From contig DASYKT010000002.1 in assembly GCA_035995185.1 (NCBI GenBank), positions 62,001 through 126,000 on the forward strand: a stretch of DNA of 64,000 bases, read 5' to 3'. A model generated the notes under the pieces. The model ran no database searches and had not been told where the DNA came from. It saw nothing but the letters and a program-made list of their open reading frames with translations. This document shows, one piece after another, positions 7,760-15,381 of this stretch; positions within the stretch are counted from its first letter, which is position 1, and every line of letters begins with the position of its first letter. The stretch comes from DASYKT01 sp035995185 (lineage in GTDB: Bacteria; Acidobacteriota; Blastocatellia; Pyrinomonadales; Pyrinomonadaceae). The translations under genes and the position numbers were made by a program.

Positions 7760-8488
7760 TTAGTTGCCGACCTCGGCAAACTTCGGCAGTGAAACCGACT
7801 TGTTAAGATACACACCGAATTCGGTTCCGGGTTTGACCTCGACGTTTTCGCCTTTGGTCTGATTTTCCGCGATCAGACCGCCGACCGCACCGGCGATACC
7901 GCCGATGATGGCGCCCTTGCCGCCGCCAACCGCGCCGCCCAAAACAGCACCCCCAACGCCGCCGCCGCCGCCGAAAATGATCTTGCGGTGGCCCATTTTA
8001 TCGCCCGACACTGTTCCTTCCGAATCGCTTTTTCCCTTCTTGGTATCCAGATCGGTCAGTGAGCCGCTGATCACCTTTTTGGTGCCGTTGGGCAGCCTGG
8101 CTTCGACAAACGTCACATCGATCTCGCCGGGCTTTCCGCCCTTGGCGGCGGGTTTGACCTGATCTACGCGGCCGACGATCTTGCTTCCCTGCGGAATGAC
8201 GACGACGCCGTTCGAAGAATAAACCGGGTCGATGGTGGTGGTGGTAAAAGTGTCGCCGATCTTGGCCGTTTTCGAGCTCAGCGTCTGGTCCATGCGAACA
8301 TGCAGAGTTTCACCCGCCGGTATCGTGTAATATTTCACCACCGGTTTCGCAACGACCTTCTTGACGGGTGCTTTCTTGAGCACCGGTTTCTTTTTCACCT
8401 GTGCGCCGGCCGAGCCGCTCAACCCCACGGCCAAAGTTAATGCGATCAATAAAGCTAAAAAGTTTTTATTTTTTAGAATTCTGTTCAT
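7760..8488 (-). CDS. Secreted/outer-envelope protein with glycine zipper
   Basis: 242 residues, unknown function. It has a signal peptide (FLALLIALTLAVGLSGSAGA), then a Lys/Val/Pro-rich linker (near 30-50), a beta-rich middle (residues 50-165) and a glycine-zipper helix near 172-207 (GGGVGGAVLGGAVGGGKGA and GGIAGAVGGLIAE). Glycine zippers insert into or associate with membranes. The middle reads like a surface-stabilising domain in which a low-complexity PAGETLHVRMDQTLSSK segment begins. I know similar proteins from Acidobacteriota but no assigned role. It is a single gene with its own terminator. Confidence 0.7.
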   Translation of the reverse strand: MNRILKNKNFLALLIALTLAVGLSGSAGAQVKKKPVLKKAPVKKVVAKPVVKYYTIPAGETLHVRMDQTLSSKTAKIGDTFTTTTIDPVYSSNGVVVIPQGSKIVGRVDQVKPAAKGGKPGEIDVTFVEARLPNGTKKVISGSLTDLDTKKGKSDSEGTVSGDKMGHRKIIFGGGGGVGGAVLGGAVGGGKGAIIGGIAGAVGGLIAENQTKGENVEVKPGTEFGVYLNKSVSLPKFAEVGN

Positions 8489-8850
8489 TTTGACTTCCTT
8501 TCACGCCTTCAAATCCAATTTTTCGGCAACTCAACTTCTCCGGCGCCCGCCGCAGCCTCACCATCGATGCCTCAGACGTCGACGCCGTGTTTTTTCGTTG
8601 CCTGATTTCTAATATTTCCCCGGTAAAAGAGGGTTAAACAACTTTTAATCTACTCTCTTGTAAGGCTTTCAAAATTATTCTAGAAATTTTATCAAATTTC
8701 TCCGCTAAATGCTTGAAATTTTATGGGTTTTAACACTTTAATAGAACATCAAAACCGGACAGTTTCTGCCGGTAAACGTTCCGATCTGATATCTTACTGG
8801 TGAACGTTTTAATTAGCAGGAACATCGAAATTTTACTTTGAGGTTTCCTT
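8489..8850. other. Divergent intergenic region, AT-rich
   Basis: 362 bases between the divergent glycine-zipper and DUF5658 genes. The centre is AT-rich and includes an imperfect 20-base dyad AAAATTATTCTAGAAATTTT at 8671-8690 that could be an operator. TTGAGG lies 7 bases before the DUF5658 ATG. No gene or repeat family is seen. Confidence 0.4.
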
Positions 8851-9228
8851 ATGGGATTACTGAGAGCTAGCTTTCTTCTTTTCGCACTTAACCTGCTCGA
8901 CGCATTGCTTACGATCGTTTGGGTCAGGGCGGGGGTCGCAACAGAAGCTAACGTTCTGATGGCTAGCCTGCTCGATATCGGCGATGCTCCTTTTCTCGCC
9001 GTAAAGATCCTGATGGGAGGCCTGACCGTCGCGGTAGTAGCTCTTTGGGGAAACCGTAAAGTAGCCCGTTACGGGCTGTCGATAGCGCTGGGCGCTTATC
9101 TGGGTTTGATGATCATCCACGGCTTAACAGGGCTTTCCGCGGTCGGCTACGGCCCGGAAGTCGTTCTCCAGTTCTTTTCCGGCGATCTTTCCTTCCTCGC
9201 CGGCCGTCCCGATCTCGTCATTATCTGA
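8851..9228 (+). CDS. DUF5658-like integral membrane protein
   Basis: 125 residues with about three to four membrane segments (residues 5-27, 45-67, 72-95, and a weaker C-terminal one). The LLDALLTIVWVRAGVATEAN segment near residue 16-35 is what makes me place it in the DUF5658 family; the role of that family is unknown. The start ATG at 8851 has GAGG at a good distance. It stands alone, followed by a family A palindrome. Confidence 0.7.
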   Translation: MGLLRASFLLFALNLLDALLTIVWVRAGVATEANVLMASLLDIGDAPFLAVKILMGGLTVAVVALWGNRKVARYGLSIALGAYLGLMIIHGLTGLSAVGYGPEVVLQFFSGDLSFLAGRPDLVII

Positions 9229-9338
9229 TCATTTCCGTTCGCGCCCCGTTTTTTGACCCGCATTCTTCTATTAAATCAATTTTAGTTTTTACCTCTAAAC
9301 TCTTTTTTGTTATCAAGCAAGCTAATTGATAACTTATA
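9229..9338. other. Start of the DUF5658-HtrA gap
   Basis: The gap between the DUF5658 gene and the HtrA gene is 418 bases. This first part holds no recognisable feature; the repeat at 9339-9448 and the leader at 9449-9646 follow. Confidence 0.4.
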
Positions 9339-9448
9339 AGAGCGGGCGCGGAGCAACCCTTCCTGACTGCAAATTTATTTAGATCTTATGTTTACCTTCA
9401 AAGCCTAAACACCTCTCAGGTCCGGAAGGGTTGCTGCGCCCGCTCTTA
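9339..9448. repeat. Family A palindromic element, copy 2 (complete)
   Basis: About 110 bases with inverted ends: GAGCGGGCGCGGAGCAACCC at the left and GGGTTGCTGCGCCCGCTCTT at the right. Inside the ends lie the internal marks TTCCTGACTGCAAAT and ACACCTCTCAGGTCCGG, found in other copies in either orientation. This is the size and structure of a MITE or a REPIN, with no coding capacity. Confidence 0.85.
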
Positions 9449-9646
9449 AATGCTATTGGCCCAGGCTTTAGAGGCAAAGCCTTCAGTCTTATTAACCATT
9501 AGGAAACGCTGAAACCGGCGGTATCTTTTATTCGTATCTTATCCATACAATAAGCAAGCCCTTATAAAGTTAACAAACAACGCGGGTTTGTCTTAAAATC
9601 ATCTTAATAAGATGTTCCGTTTTTATAGAAGTTAGGAGTATTAATT

Positions 9647-10870
9647 ATGTCAAAAAAGACCGTTTATCAGCTTAGCGCGCGACAGGTCATACTGATCGCA
9701 TTTGCCTCGGCATTTATCGCCGCCGGAACGGTGGCCTGCCTGAGTAATTTTGGAAGGAATTTTATTTCGGCCTCGCCGACAGATGCGGGTGAGCCGTCAC
9801 TTTCAGCTGAGGTTCCGGCCGGTATCTCAAATCCGGATTCGGTCAGCGATGAGAAGAACAGTATCGAAGTTTATAAGACGCTTTCACCGGGGGTGGCGTT
9901 CATCAACACAACCTCGTACGTGCAAAACTGGTTTGGCGACGTAGAGGAAGGCCGCGGTTCGGGCTCCGGTTCGGTGATCGATGCCCAGGGCCATATCCTG
10001 ACCAATTATCACGTGGTCGAAGGCGCTTCGAAACTGACGGTCAGTTTTGGCGGGGAAAAGGTCTATCCGGCGAAACTTGTCGGAAGCGACCCCGACACCG
10101 ACCTGGCGGTGATCCAGATCGAAACGCCGGCAGAAGGTTTGACCGTAATTCCATTCGGCGATTCCGGCGCGCTGACCGTCGGGCAGAAAGTTTTGGCGAT
10201 CGGAAATCCTTTTGGTTTGGACAGAACATTGACGACCGGCGTGATCTCAGGCCTGCAGCGTCCGATCCGTTCACGCCCGACACAGTCGGCCCCGCAGGGA
10301 CGCCTGATCGAGGGCGCCATTCAGACCGATGCCTCGATCAACCCGGGTAATTCCGGCGGGCCGCTGCTGGATAAATTCGGCCGCATGATCGGCATAAATT
10401 CCCAGATACTTTCACCGGCGGGCGGTTCGGTCGGCGTGGGTTTTGCCATTCCGGTTTCGATCGCTAAACTTGTAGTGCCGCAGCTGCTTCAATTCGGCGA
10501 AGTAAAACGGCCGAAACTCGGGATCGACACGCGCGACGTCAACCGGCTGGCGGATAACGGCGCCAGCTTGCCGACCGAAGACGGTTTGCTGGTGGTGCGG
10601 GTAGCGCCGGGCGGTTCGGCCGAGAAGGCCGGCATCAAGGGGCTTTCGCAAAGCGCCAACCGCGACGTTATCCTCGGCGACATCATCACCGGAATGGACG
10701 GCCAGAAAATAAAAGGCCAAGACGACCTCTTCCGCCTGCTGGATAAAAAGCAGATCGGTGACACGGTCCAAATTGAGGTCTACCGCGACGGCAAAACCGT
10801 GAACGTTCCGGTGCGCCTCTTCGACTCGGCGGGACAGCAGCAGCAGCGGACAAACAGACGCACGTTCTAA
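9647..10870 (+). CDS. HtrA/DegP-like S1C serine protease with PDZ domain
   Basis: Envelope quality-control protease, 407 residues. A single N-terminal membrane segment (VILIAFASAFIAAGTVACL) anchors or exports it. The trypsin-like triad is visible: His in ILTNYHVVEGA (near residue 124), Asp in DPDTDLAVIQIE (near 152) and Ser in NPGNSGGPLLD (near 235). One PDZ domain follows (residues 285-390; DGLLVVRVAPGGSAEKAGIKG). One PDZ makes it DegS/HtrA-like rather than DegP-like. TTAGGAG precedes the ATG. A terminator closes the transcript, so it is a single-gene unit. Confidence 0.93.
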   Translation: MSKKTVYQLSARQVILIAFASAFIAAGTVACLSNFGRNFISASPTDAGEPSLSAEVPAGISNPDSVSDEKNSIEVYKTLSPGVAFINTTSYVQNWFGDVEEGRGSGSGSVIDAQGHILTNYHVVEGASKLTVSFGGEKVYPAKLVGSDPDTDLAVIQIETPAEGLTVIPFGDSGALTVGQKVLAIGNPFGLDRTLTTGVISGLQRPIRSRPTQSAPQGRLIEGAIQTDASINPGNSGGPLLDKFGRMIGINSQILSPAGGSVGVGFAIPVSIAKLVVPQLLQFGEVKRPKLGIDTRDVNRLADNGASLPTEDGLLVVRVAPGGSAEKAGIKGLSQSANRDVILGDIITGMDGQKIKGQDDLFRLLDKKQIGDTVQIEVYRDGKTVNVPVRLFDSAGQQQQRTNRRTF

Positions 10871-10894
10871 ATTTCCGCTTATGCTAAAGTAACG

Positions 10895-10926
10895 GGGTGC
10901 CGGAGAAATTCGGCATCCTTTTATTT
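10895..10926 (+). terminator. Rho-independent terminator of the HtrA gene
   Basis: An 8-base stem GGGTGCCG/CGGCATCC (10895-10902 and 10911-10918, one G-T pair) with an 8-base loop is followed by TTTTATTTT. It begins 25 bases after the stop codon. Confidence 0.88.
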
Positions 10927-10983
10927 TGTCGTCGTTCAGAGTTCAACAGGTGTTTTCTGTAAATGAAAAAGGATGGCGATCGT

Positions 10984-11035
10984 AATGAGGTCAGAACCGG
11001 GAGCCGTAGCGACCGGGTTTTGCTTTTGACCTCAA
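10984..11035. repeat. Family D repeat, copy 1
   Basis: AATGAGGTCAGAACCGGGAG followed by CCGTAGCGACCGGGTTT, ending in TGACCTCA, the inverse of its own start. The first 37 bases recur inverted at 28847-28884, where the opposite end of a full 150-base element is also present. A shorter relative is at 53735-53760. Confidence 0.8.
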
Positions 11036-11099
11036 CAATATTTATAGCGACGCCAGTCAATATGGGAAGCGGTTAGTTGATAGCCAACTTATTAGAAAA

Positions 11100-11342
11100 A
11101 TGCTGGAAATAGAAAATTTTTACAACGACGGTTTTGGCTGGATCTGTAAACGCTGTGAAGCGGAACTGGCAGAGACTGAAAAGCCGACCGGCGATAAACT
11201 GAACCGCATAATGCGCGAAGGCGAAGCTGAATCTAAACAGCCCCGCCTTTCAAATCTGGCGCTCGCCCGCTGGCAGGACGCAGCGAAAACTACATTGGTG
11301 TGTCCCCGCTGCGGCATCGTCGAAAAAGTTGATAAAGCCTGA
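11100..11342 (+). CDS. Small zinc-ribbon-like hypothetical protein
   Basis: 80 residues. Two C-x2-C pairs 50 residues apart (WICKRCEAEL near 15-22 and LVCPRCGIVE near 66-73) suggest that four cysteines bind one zinc. The rest is charged and helical. I do not recognise the family. It has no obvious partner; a TTATTAGAAAA stretch precedes the ATG and a Shine-Dalgarno site is weak, so confidence in expression is moderate. Confidence 0.6.
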   Translation: MLEIENFYNDGFGWICKRCEAELAETEKPTGDKLNRIMREGEAESKQPRLSNLALARWQDAAKTTLVCPRCGIVEKVDKA

Positions 11343-11384
11343 AAGGTCGGGGTGGTTCTCTCATGCTATGAGAAAAATCGAGAT

Positions 11385-11498
11385 AGCGGGCGCAAGCAAC
11401 CCTTCCTGACCTGAGAGGTGGTCAGCTTGCGTGATAAATAATAAACATTCAAGTAAATAAAATTTGCAGTCCGGAAGGGCCGCTTGCGCCCGCTCTTA
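11385..11498. repeat. Family A palindromic element, copy 3 (complete)
   Basis: AGCGGGCGCAAGCAACCCTT at the left end pairs with AAGGGCCGCTTGCGCCCGCT at the right. The interior carries CCTGACCTGAGAGGTGGTCA and TTTGCAGTCCGG, the same marks as copy 2 in the opposite order. It lies in a convergent gap. Confidence 0.87.
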
Positions 11499-11885
11499 CT
11501 TCTTAGTCCTTGACTATCGAATTCTTGGTAATGTGAAACTTGTGAAACTTTGGGTAGGGGCGATCGCTTTGTGTTCCGCGGTGCCTTTGTGGTGAAAATT
11601 CTCTTTCGCGAGTTTAGTGTGAGGCAAGTGGTTTTAGTCTTTTTTTGTCGCTAATGACACAAAAATTCCCGATCGGACAAAAACCGCTCTTCACCTCGGG
11701 CGCTTCTTCAGATATTCTCTAACCGCCAGTCTTCCAGGCTGCTGATCTTTGAATTCCAAAATTCCCAAAACAGCGTTGCAAAAACGTTTCAGGTATTTCA
11801 CTTCGCTTCACCCCCGGTGAAACAAAAGTGAAATGCTATTAGCTGACAGCAACCGGTTTTACCGGTGAATCGGGTCTTCTAAACT
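11499..11885. other. Gap downstream of the alpha/beta hydrolase gene
   Basis: About 390 bases with no gene that I can support. A nested hairpin lies at 11796-11833 (TTTCACTT paired with AAGTGAAA, and inside it TTCACC with GGTGAA), without a T run. Confidence 0.4.
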
Positions 11886-12899
11886 TTAACTCGCCTTTGA
11901 TTCCTTCGCCTCTGAGATCGATGTTACATTGCTCGCCGGCTCCAGCTTTTGGGTCCGGCAAAATTCACTCACTACCTTTACAAAATCGGCCGAACATTCT
12001 TCGTGCGGAACGTGCCCGCAGCTTTTAAACATCACCAGGCGCGAATCGGGTATCAATCTATGCAGCAGACGTCCGTTGTGCGGGGGGATGACAATGTCTT
12101 CTTCACCCCAGATCAGCAAGGTGGGCTGTGAGATCAAATGCGCGTCGTGCTCGATCCGCTGGGCCTGCCAATTACGCACGCTGTGAAGCATCGAATTGTG
12201 GCCGTCAGCCGCGTGCAGCGGGCGATGAACGCCATTTACCCGCGCTTCGGTGATCATATGATGATTACCCTTGGCCATGGAAGTGCGCATACGGCTGCGG
12301 ACAAAAGCCTTGGAATCGACCAGAAAAGCGCCGAGCAGCTCGCCCAGCAAAGGCATTTTTACGATCGGCACCAGCGGATTATTCAGCGCTTCGTCGTTGC
12401 AGACGGCATCTACCAGCACCAGCTTTGAAACGCGCTCCGGGTAATCGAGGGCCAGCATCGCCACGACCGCTCCGCCATAGGAACTTCCCACCACCAGAGC
12501 GCTGCCGATGCCCAGGCGGTCCATAAATCTTTCGATAACGCGCGACTGCGATTGGATGGTGTAATCAAACCAGCCCGGTTTGCTGGAAAAACCAAAACCG
12601 ATCATGTCTACCGCGATGACGCGGAAACCTTCGTCGGCCAGCAGCGGCGCGGCGGTCTTCCAGGTAAAGGTCGAGGCGCTGTAGCCGTGGATCAGCAGCA
12701 TCACCGGGGCCGTCGGTTCGCCAAACTCCTGGTAGTGAACGCGCAGGCCGTCGACCTCGGCAAAAGCGGACCTGTCGGCGTGATGCATGTCGCCGGCGGC
12801 CTGTTCCCAGTGGACCGTGTCGGCGCGCGTGGCAAATTTCCAGGCAATGACCGCTCCGATAGCTCCGCCGATCCCGGCCGCTATGTATTTCTTTTTCAT
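11886..12899 (-). CDS. Membrane-anchored alpha/beta hydrolase
   Basis: 337 residues, alpha/beta-hydrolase fold. An N-terminal membrane segment (IAAGIGGAIGAVIAWKF) suggests export or anchoring. The oxyanion segment LLIHGYSAS, nucleophile elbow GSSYGG (Ser near residue 144), acid in LLIWGEEDIVIP and His in CGHVPHEE are all present. Related families include esterases, haloperoxidase-like and epoxide-hydrolase-like enzymes; the substrate cannot be told. AGGAGG lies 4 bases before the ATG. It starts 45 bases after truB on the same strand and is probably cotranscribed with it. Confidence 0.88.
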   Translation of the reverse strand: MKKKYIAAGIGGAIGAVIAWKFATRADTVHWEQAAGDMHHADRSAFAEVDGLRVHYQEFGEPTAPVMLLIHGYSASTFTWKTAAPLLADEGFRVIAVDMIGFGFSSKPGWFDYTIQSQSRVIERFMDRLGIGSALVVGSSYGGAVVAMLALDYPERVSKLVLVDAVCNDEALNNPLVPIVKMPLLGELLGAFLVDSKAFVRSRMRTSMAKGNHHMITEARVNGVHRPLHAADGHNSMLHSVRNWQAQRIEHDAHLISQPTLLIWGEEDIVIPPHNGRLLHRLIPDSRLVMFKSCGHVPHEECSADFVKVVSEFCRTQKLEPASNVTSISEAKESKAS

Positions 12900-12944
12900 A
12901 CTGCCTCCTGCAGTTTAACTATACCGCGTAAATTTATCATGAAT

Positions 12945-13871
12945 CTACTCGCCCGCATTAACAAAAACTATCTGCGGTTGTAATTTTTTTGTCGCCGCTT
13001 CATACGCAGCGATCGCGATCATCCGCCGGCGGGCATCGAGCAGTTTCACCTGCTGGCCTTCTTTGAAGCGTTCGAGAACGACGATCTGTTTTCCGTGTAG
13101 AATTTGCCCGGTGTCTTCGGGTGACAGAATTATCTCATGCATATTGGGCACGGCCGTTTCGAGCGGCAGCAGCACTCTGCCCAACCCGCCTTTTTCTTTC
13201 ATTTCGGCAAGATGGTCCAAAGTGATCGCCTGGGCCAGGTCGAATGCCCCGGCCGAAGTACGGCGCAGTTCTACCAGGTGGGCAGACGTGCCGAGGTCTT
13301 TGGCAATGTCTTCAGCCAGCACGCGAATATACGTTCCGGCGGAACAGGTAACGACAAATAAGACATCGGTCGTTCCCTCTTCGTTATAAGAAAAAATTTC
13401 ACCGTTCTCGTGCGAAACAGGTTTGAGCTGCGAGATCTTTACCCGTACCGGTTTTCGTTCTATTTCAACACCCTGACGCGCGAGCTCGTAAAGTTTTTTT
13501 CCTTCGATCTTTTTGGCGGAATACATCGGCGGCGTCTGGTTTGATTCACCGATAAAGCGGCCCATTACCTCTTTCAGGTCTTCCGGGGAAACTTCTACCT
13601 TCTTGACTTCTTCTTTCCTTGTCCCGGTCTTGTCGCCGGTGTCGGTAGAAAACCCCAGCCGCATCAGCGCCTGGTAACTTTTTCTGTCTTTGTCCAGAAA
13701 TTGCGCCAGCCGCGTAGCACGCCCGACCATGATCACCAGCACGCCGGTCGCAAACGGGTCGAGCGTGCCGGTGTGCCCGACGCGTTTTATCCCTAAAATT
13801 TTCCGCACCTTCGCCACTACGTCGTGCGAAGTAAAACCCTCGGGTTTATCGATAATTAAAAATCCGTCCAT
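12945..13871 (-). CDS. truB: tRNA pseudouridine(55) synthase
   Basis: Converts U55 in the T loop of tRNAs to pseudouridine. The catalytic Asp lies in GHTGTLDPFATGVL near residue 36-49 of the chosen start. The RIDKP-like motif is LIIDKPEGFTSHDVV, and a PUA-type end follows (ILHGKQIVVL, LLDARRRMIAI). I chose the ATG at 13871 (MDGFLI) because the family begins just before the DKP motif; an in-frame ATG 36 bases upstream would add twelve residues of no family likeness. About 308 residues, a normal length. Confidence 0.95.
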   Translation of the reverse strand: MDGFLIIDKPEGFTSHDVVAKVRKILGIKRVGHTGTLDPFATGVLVIMVGRATRLAQFLDKDRKSYQALMRLGFSTDTGDKTGTRKEEVKKVEVSPEDLKEVMGRFIGESNQTPPMYSAKKIEGKKLYELARQGVEIERKPVRVKISQLKPVSHENGEIFSYNEEGTTDVLFVVTCSAGTYIRVLAEDIAKDLGTSAHLVELRRTSAGAFDLAQAITLDHLAEMKEKGGLGRVLLPLETAVPNMHEIILSPEDTGQILHGKQIVVLERFKEGQQVKLLDARRRMIAIAAYEAATKKLQPQIVFVNAGE

Positions 13872-13945
13872 TGTTATAAGTAAACCAGAAACCTTTAAAA
13901 CGCGCATTGTTCACTTTTTTATTATTCAAAAGTTTTGCTTATAAA

Positions 13946-14027
13946 GTCATGGGTACGGCCACGAATGTCACAAATAACACGAATTAAAAATTCTTTATTC
14001 GTGTTATTGGTGTAATTAGTGGCTAAT
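13946..14027. repeat. Family B palindrome, copy 3
   Basis: Starts GTCATGGGTACGGCCACGAA and ends GTAATTAGTGGCTAATAAA; the stem is GTCACAAATAACACGAAT with ATTCGTGTTATTGGTG. It lies between divergent truB and recX, so both promoters must flank or overlap it. Confidence 0.85.
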
Positions 14028-14069
14028 AAAACCGGCTTTTATCGGCAAAGCTACAACTGACCATGAACA

Positions 14070-14654
14070 ATGAATAGTTTTGTGGTTAAATTCTTTCCAG
14101 TGTACAAAAAGTGGAAAAAACGAAATGATCGCGGCGAGGACGATGCGCCAAAGATCGCTCGCGATCCAGAAAGGGCGCGCACGGAAATAATGAACCGCGC
14201 GATCCGTCTGCTGACCTATAAACCACGCTCGGTAAAAGAGTTACGTGAACGCTTGCTGGAAAAAGTGTGGGCGGACGAAAAAACCGTGGATGAGGTCATC
14301 GAAAAACTTTCGTCTTATGGTTATGTTGACGACGGGCGGCTGGCGCTCGACCTGGCCGCTTCAAAGCTTCGGCAAAAAGCCGTGGGCAAAATACGCCTGC
14401 GCCAAAGTTTAATAAGAAAGAAGCTCGATAAGGAAACGATCGACCAGGCGGTCAAACAGGCGTTTATCGACACCCCGGAATCGGAACTCATCGACCGCGC
14501 GATCGCCTCGCGCTTAAAAACCCGCGGAAAACCCGAGAGCCGCGAGGATGCGAAAAAGTTTTTTGATTTCCTGATGCGGCGCGGTTTTAATTACGAACTG
14601 GTGCGCGAAAAAATGCGGCAGATCGCCAAAGACGAAATGGAACAGGACCAATAA
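14070..14654 (+). CDS. recX: Regulatory protein RecX
   Basis: A small all-helical protein that modulates RecA filaments. The family's three-helix repeats can be seen: RAIRLLTYKPRSVKELRERL (residues 43-62), then a segment ending YGYVDDGRLALDLAASKLR, and a third with RKKLDKETIDQAVKQAF. 194 residues with a basic N-terminal extension of about 40 residues (KKWKKRNDRGEDD); a later start near residue 41 is possible because no Shine-Dalgarno site precedes 14070. recA is not in the window. The next gene begins one base after the stop. Confidence 0.88.
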   Translation: MNSFVVKFFPVYKKWKKRNDRGEDDAPKIARDPERARTEIMNRAIRLLTYKPRSVKELRERLLEKVWADEKTVDEVIEKLSSYGYVDDGRLALDLAASKLRQKAVGKIRLRQSLIRKKLDKETIDQAVKQAFIDTPESELIDRAIASRLKTRGKPESREDAKKFFDFLMRRGFNYELVREKMRQIAKDEMEQDQ

Positions 14655-14655
14655 T

Positions 14656-15249
14656 ATGAGATCACCGCGCGGAATTTTTGCCGCCGTCGTTTTCCTGTCC
14701 TTGCTGCCGGTAGCGATCGTGTATCAAATATTTTTCGAAAATGGGCTCGAAATAGTGATCCATTTTCTTCTTGCGACCGGTTCGATCTTTATTGCGCTGG
14801 CTGTTTTCGATTTTAAAACGCCCCGCTGGATGATGGGGATAATGTTGATAACCTGGGCGGCTTCCGTTTCCACGGGAGCGCTGGCGGTGATCTTTCTCTT
14901 GCAGGCGATAGCTTTGATAGTGCAAAACGATCAGCTGATTTATCTGGCGTTTCAGCTGTTGGGCCAGCGGCTGGAAAGCACGCTGGGTTTGCCGCTCATA
15001 TTCTGGTGTATCGCGATGCTGCTAACGGACAGCCGCGGCAAAACATGGGTGTTCGGCCTGTTTGTGATGTCGGCGGTGGCGTGTTATCAGGTGTATTTCT
15101 ATGGCCTGACCTATTTTGGCGCCGCGCCCATGGAGGAGTTAAAACTGGTACTTCTTTTAATGTTTGTCTGGCTTCTTTTTGAGAGCGCAAAGAAAAATAT
15201 ATCGCGTCCCGGCTCTAATATCCTGCCGCCGGTTTCTACTCCGCAATAG
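14656..15249 (+). CDS. Integral membrane protein of unknown function
   Basis: 197 residues with about five to six hydrophobic segments (near 7-24, 30-48, 56-85, 113-128, 134-152, 160-177). No family recognised and no charged residues placed as in a known transporter. The ATG lies one base after the recX stop, so it is translationally coupled to recX, although membership in the same operon does not show a common function. Confidence 0.7.
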   Translation: MRSPRGIFAAVVFLSLLPVAIVYQIFFENGLEIVIHFLLATGSIFIALAVFDFKTPRWMMGIMLITWAASVSTGALAVIFLLQAIALIVQNDQLIYLAFQLLGQRLESTLGLPLIFWCIAMLLTDSRGKTWVFGLFVMSAVACYQVYFYGLTYFGAAPMEELKLVLLLMFVWLLFESAKKNISRPGSNILPPVSTPQ

Positions 15250-15317
15250 ATGAGAGATGATAGCTGATAACGGGCAAGATCCGATCTATCATCTACGATC
15301 TATTAGCTATCATCTAT
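15246..15317. repeat. Imperfect palindrome after the membrane-protein gene
   Basis: ATAGATGAGAGATGATAGCT plus GATAA is followed after about 32 bases by TTAGCTATCATCTAT. Similar low-complexity palindromes made of GATTAG/GATGATAG words occur at 38422-38497 and 48492-48575. Confidence 0.7.
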
Positions 15318-15381
15318 TCCGAACGAATCTTGCTAAATCTCTTTTATAAAGCCTTTGTGATAAAATTCTCTTTTTATCAAT

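Noticed and set aside
8671..8690. Dyad AAAATTATTCTAGAAATTTT as a regulator site
   Set aside because: AT-rich palindromes of this kind are expected by chance in an AT-rich leader; no regulator nearby supports it.
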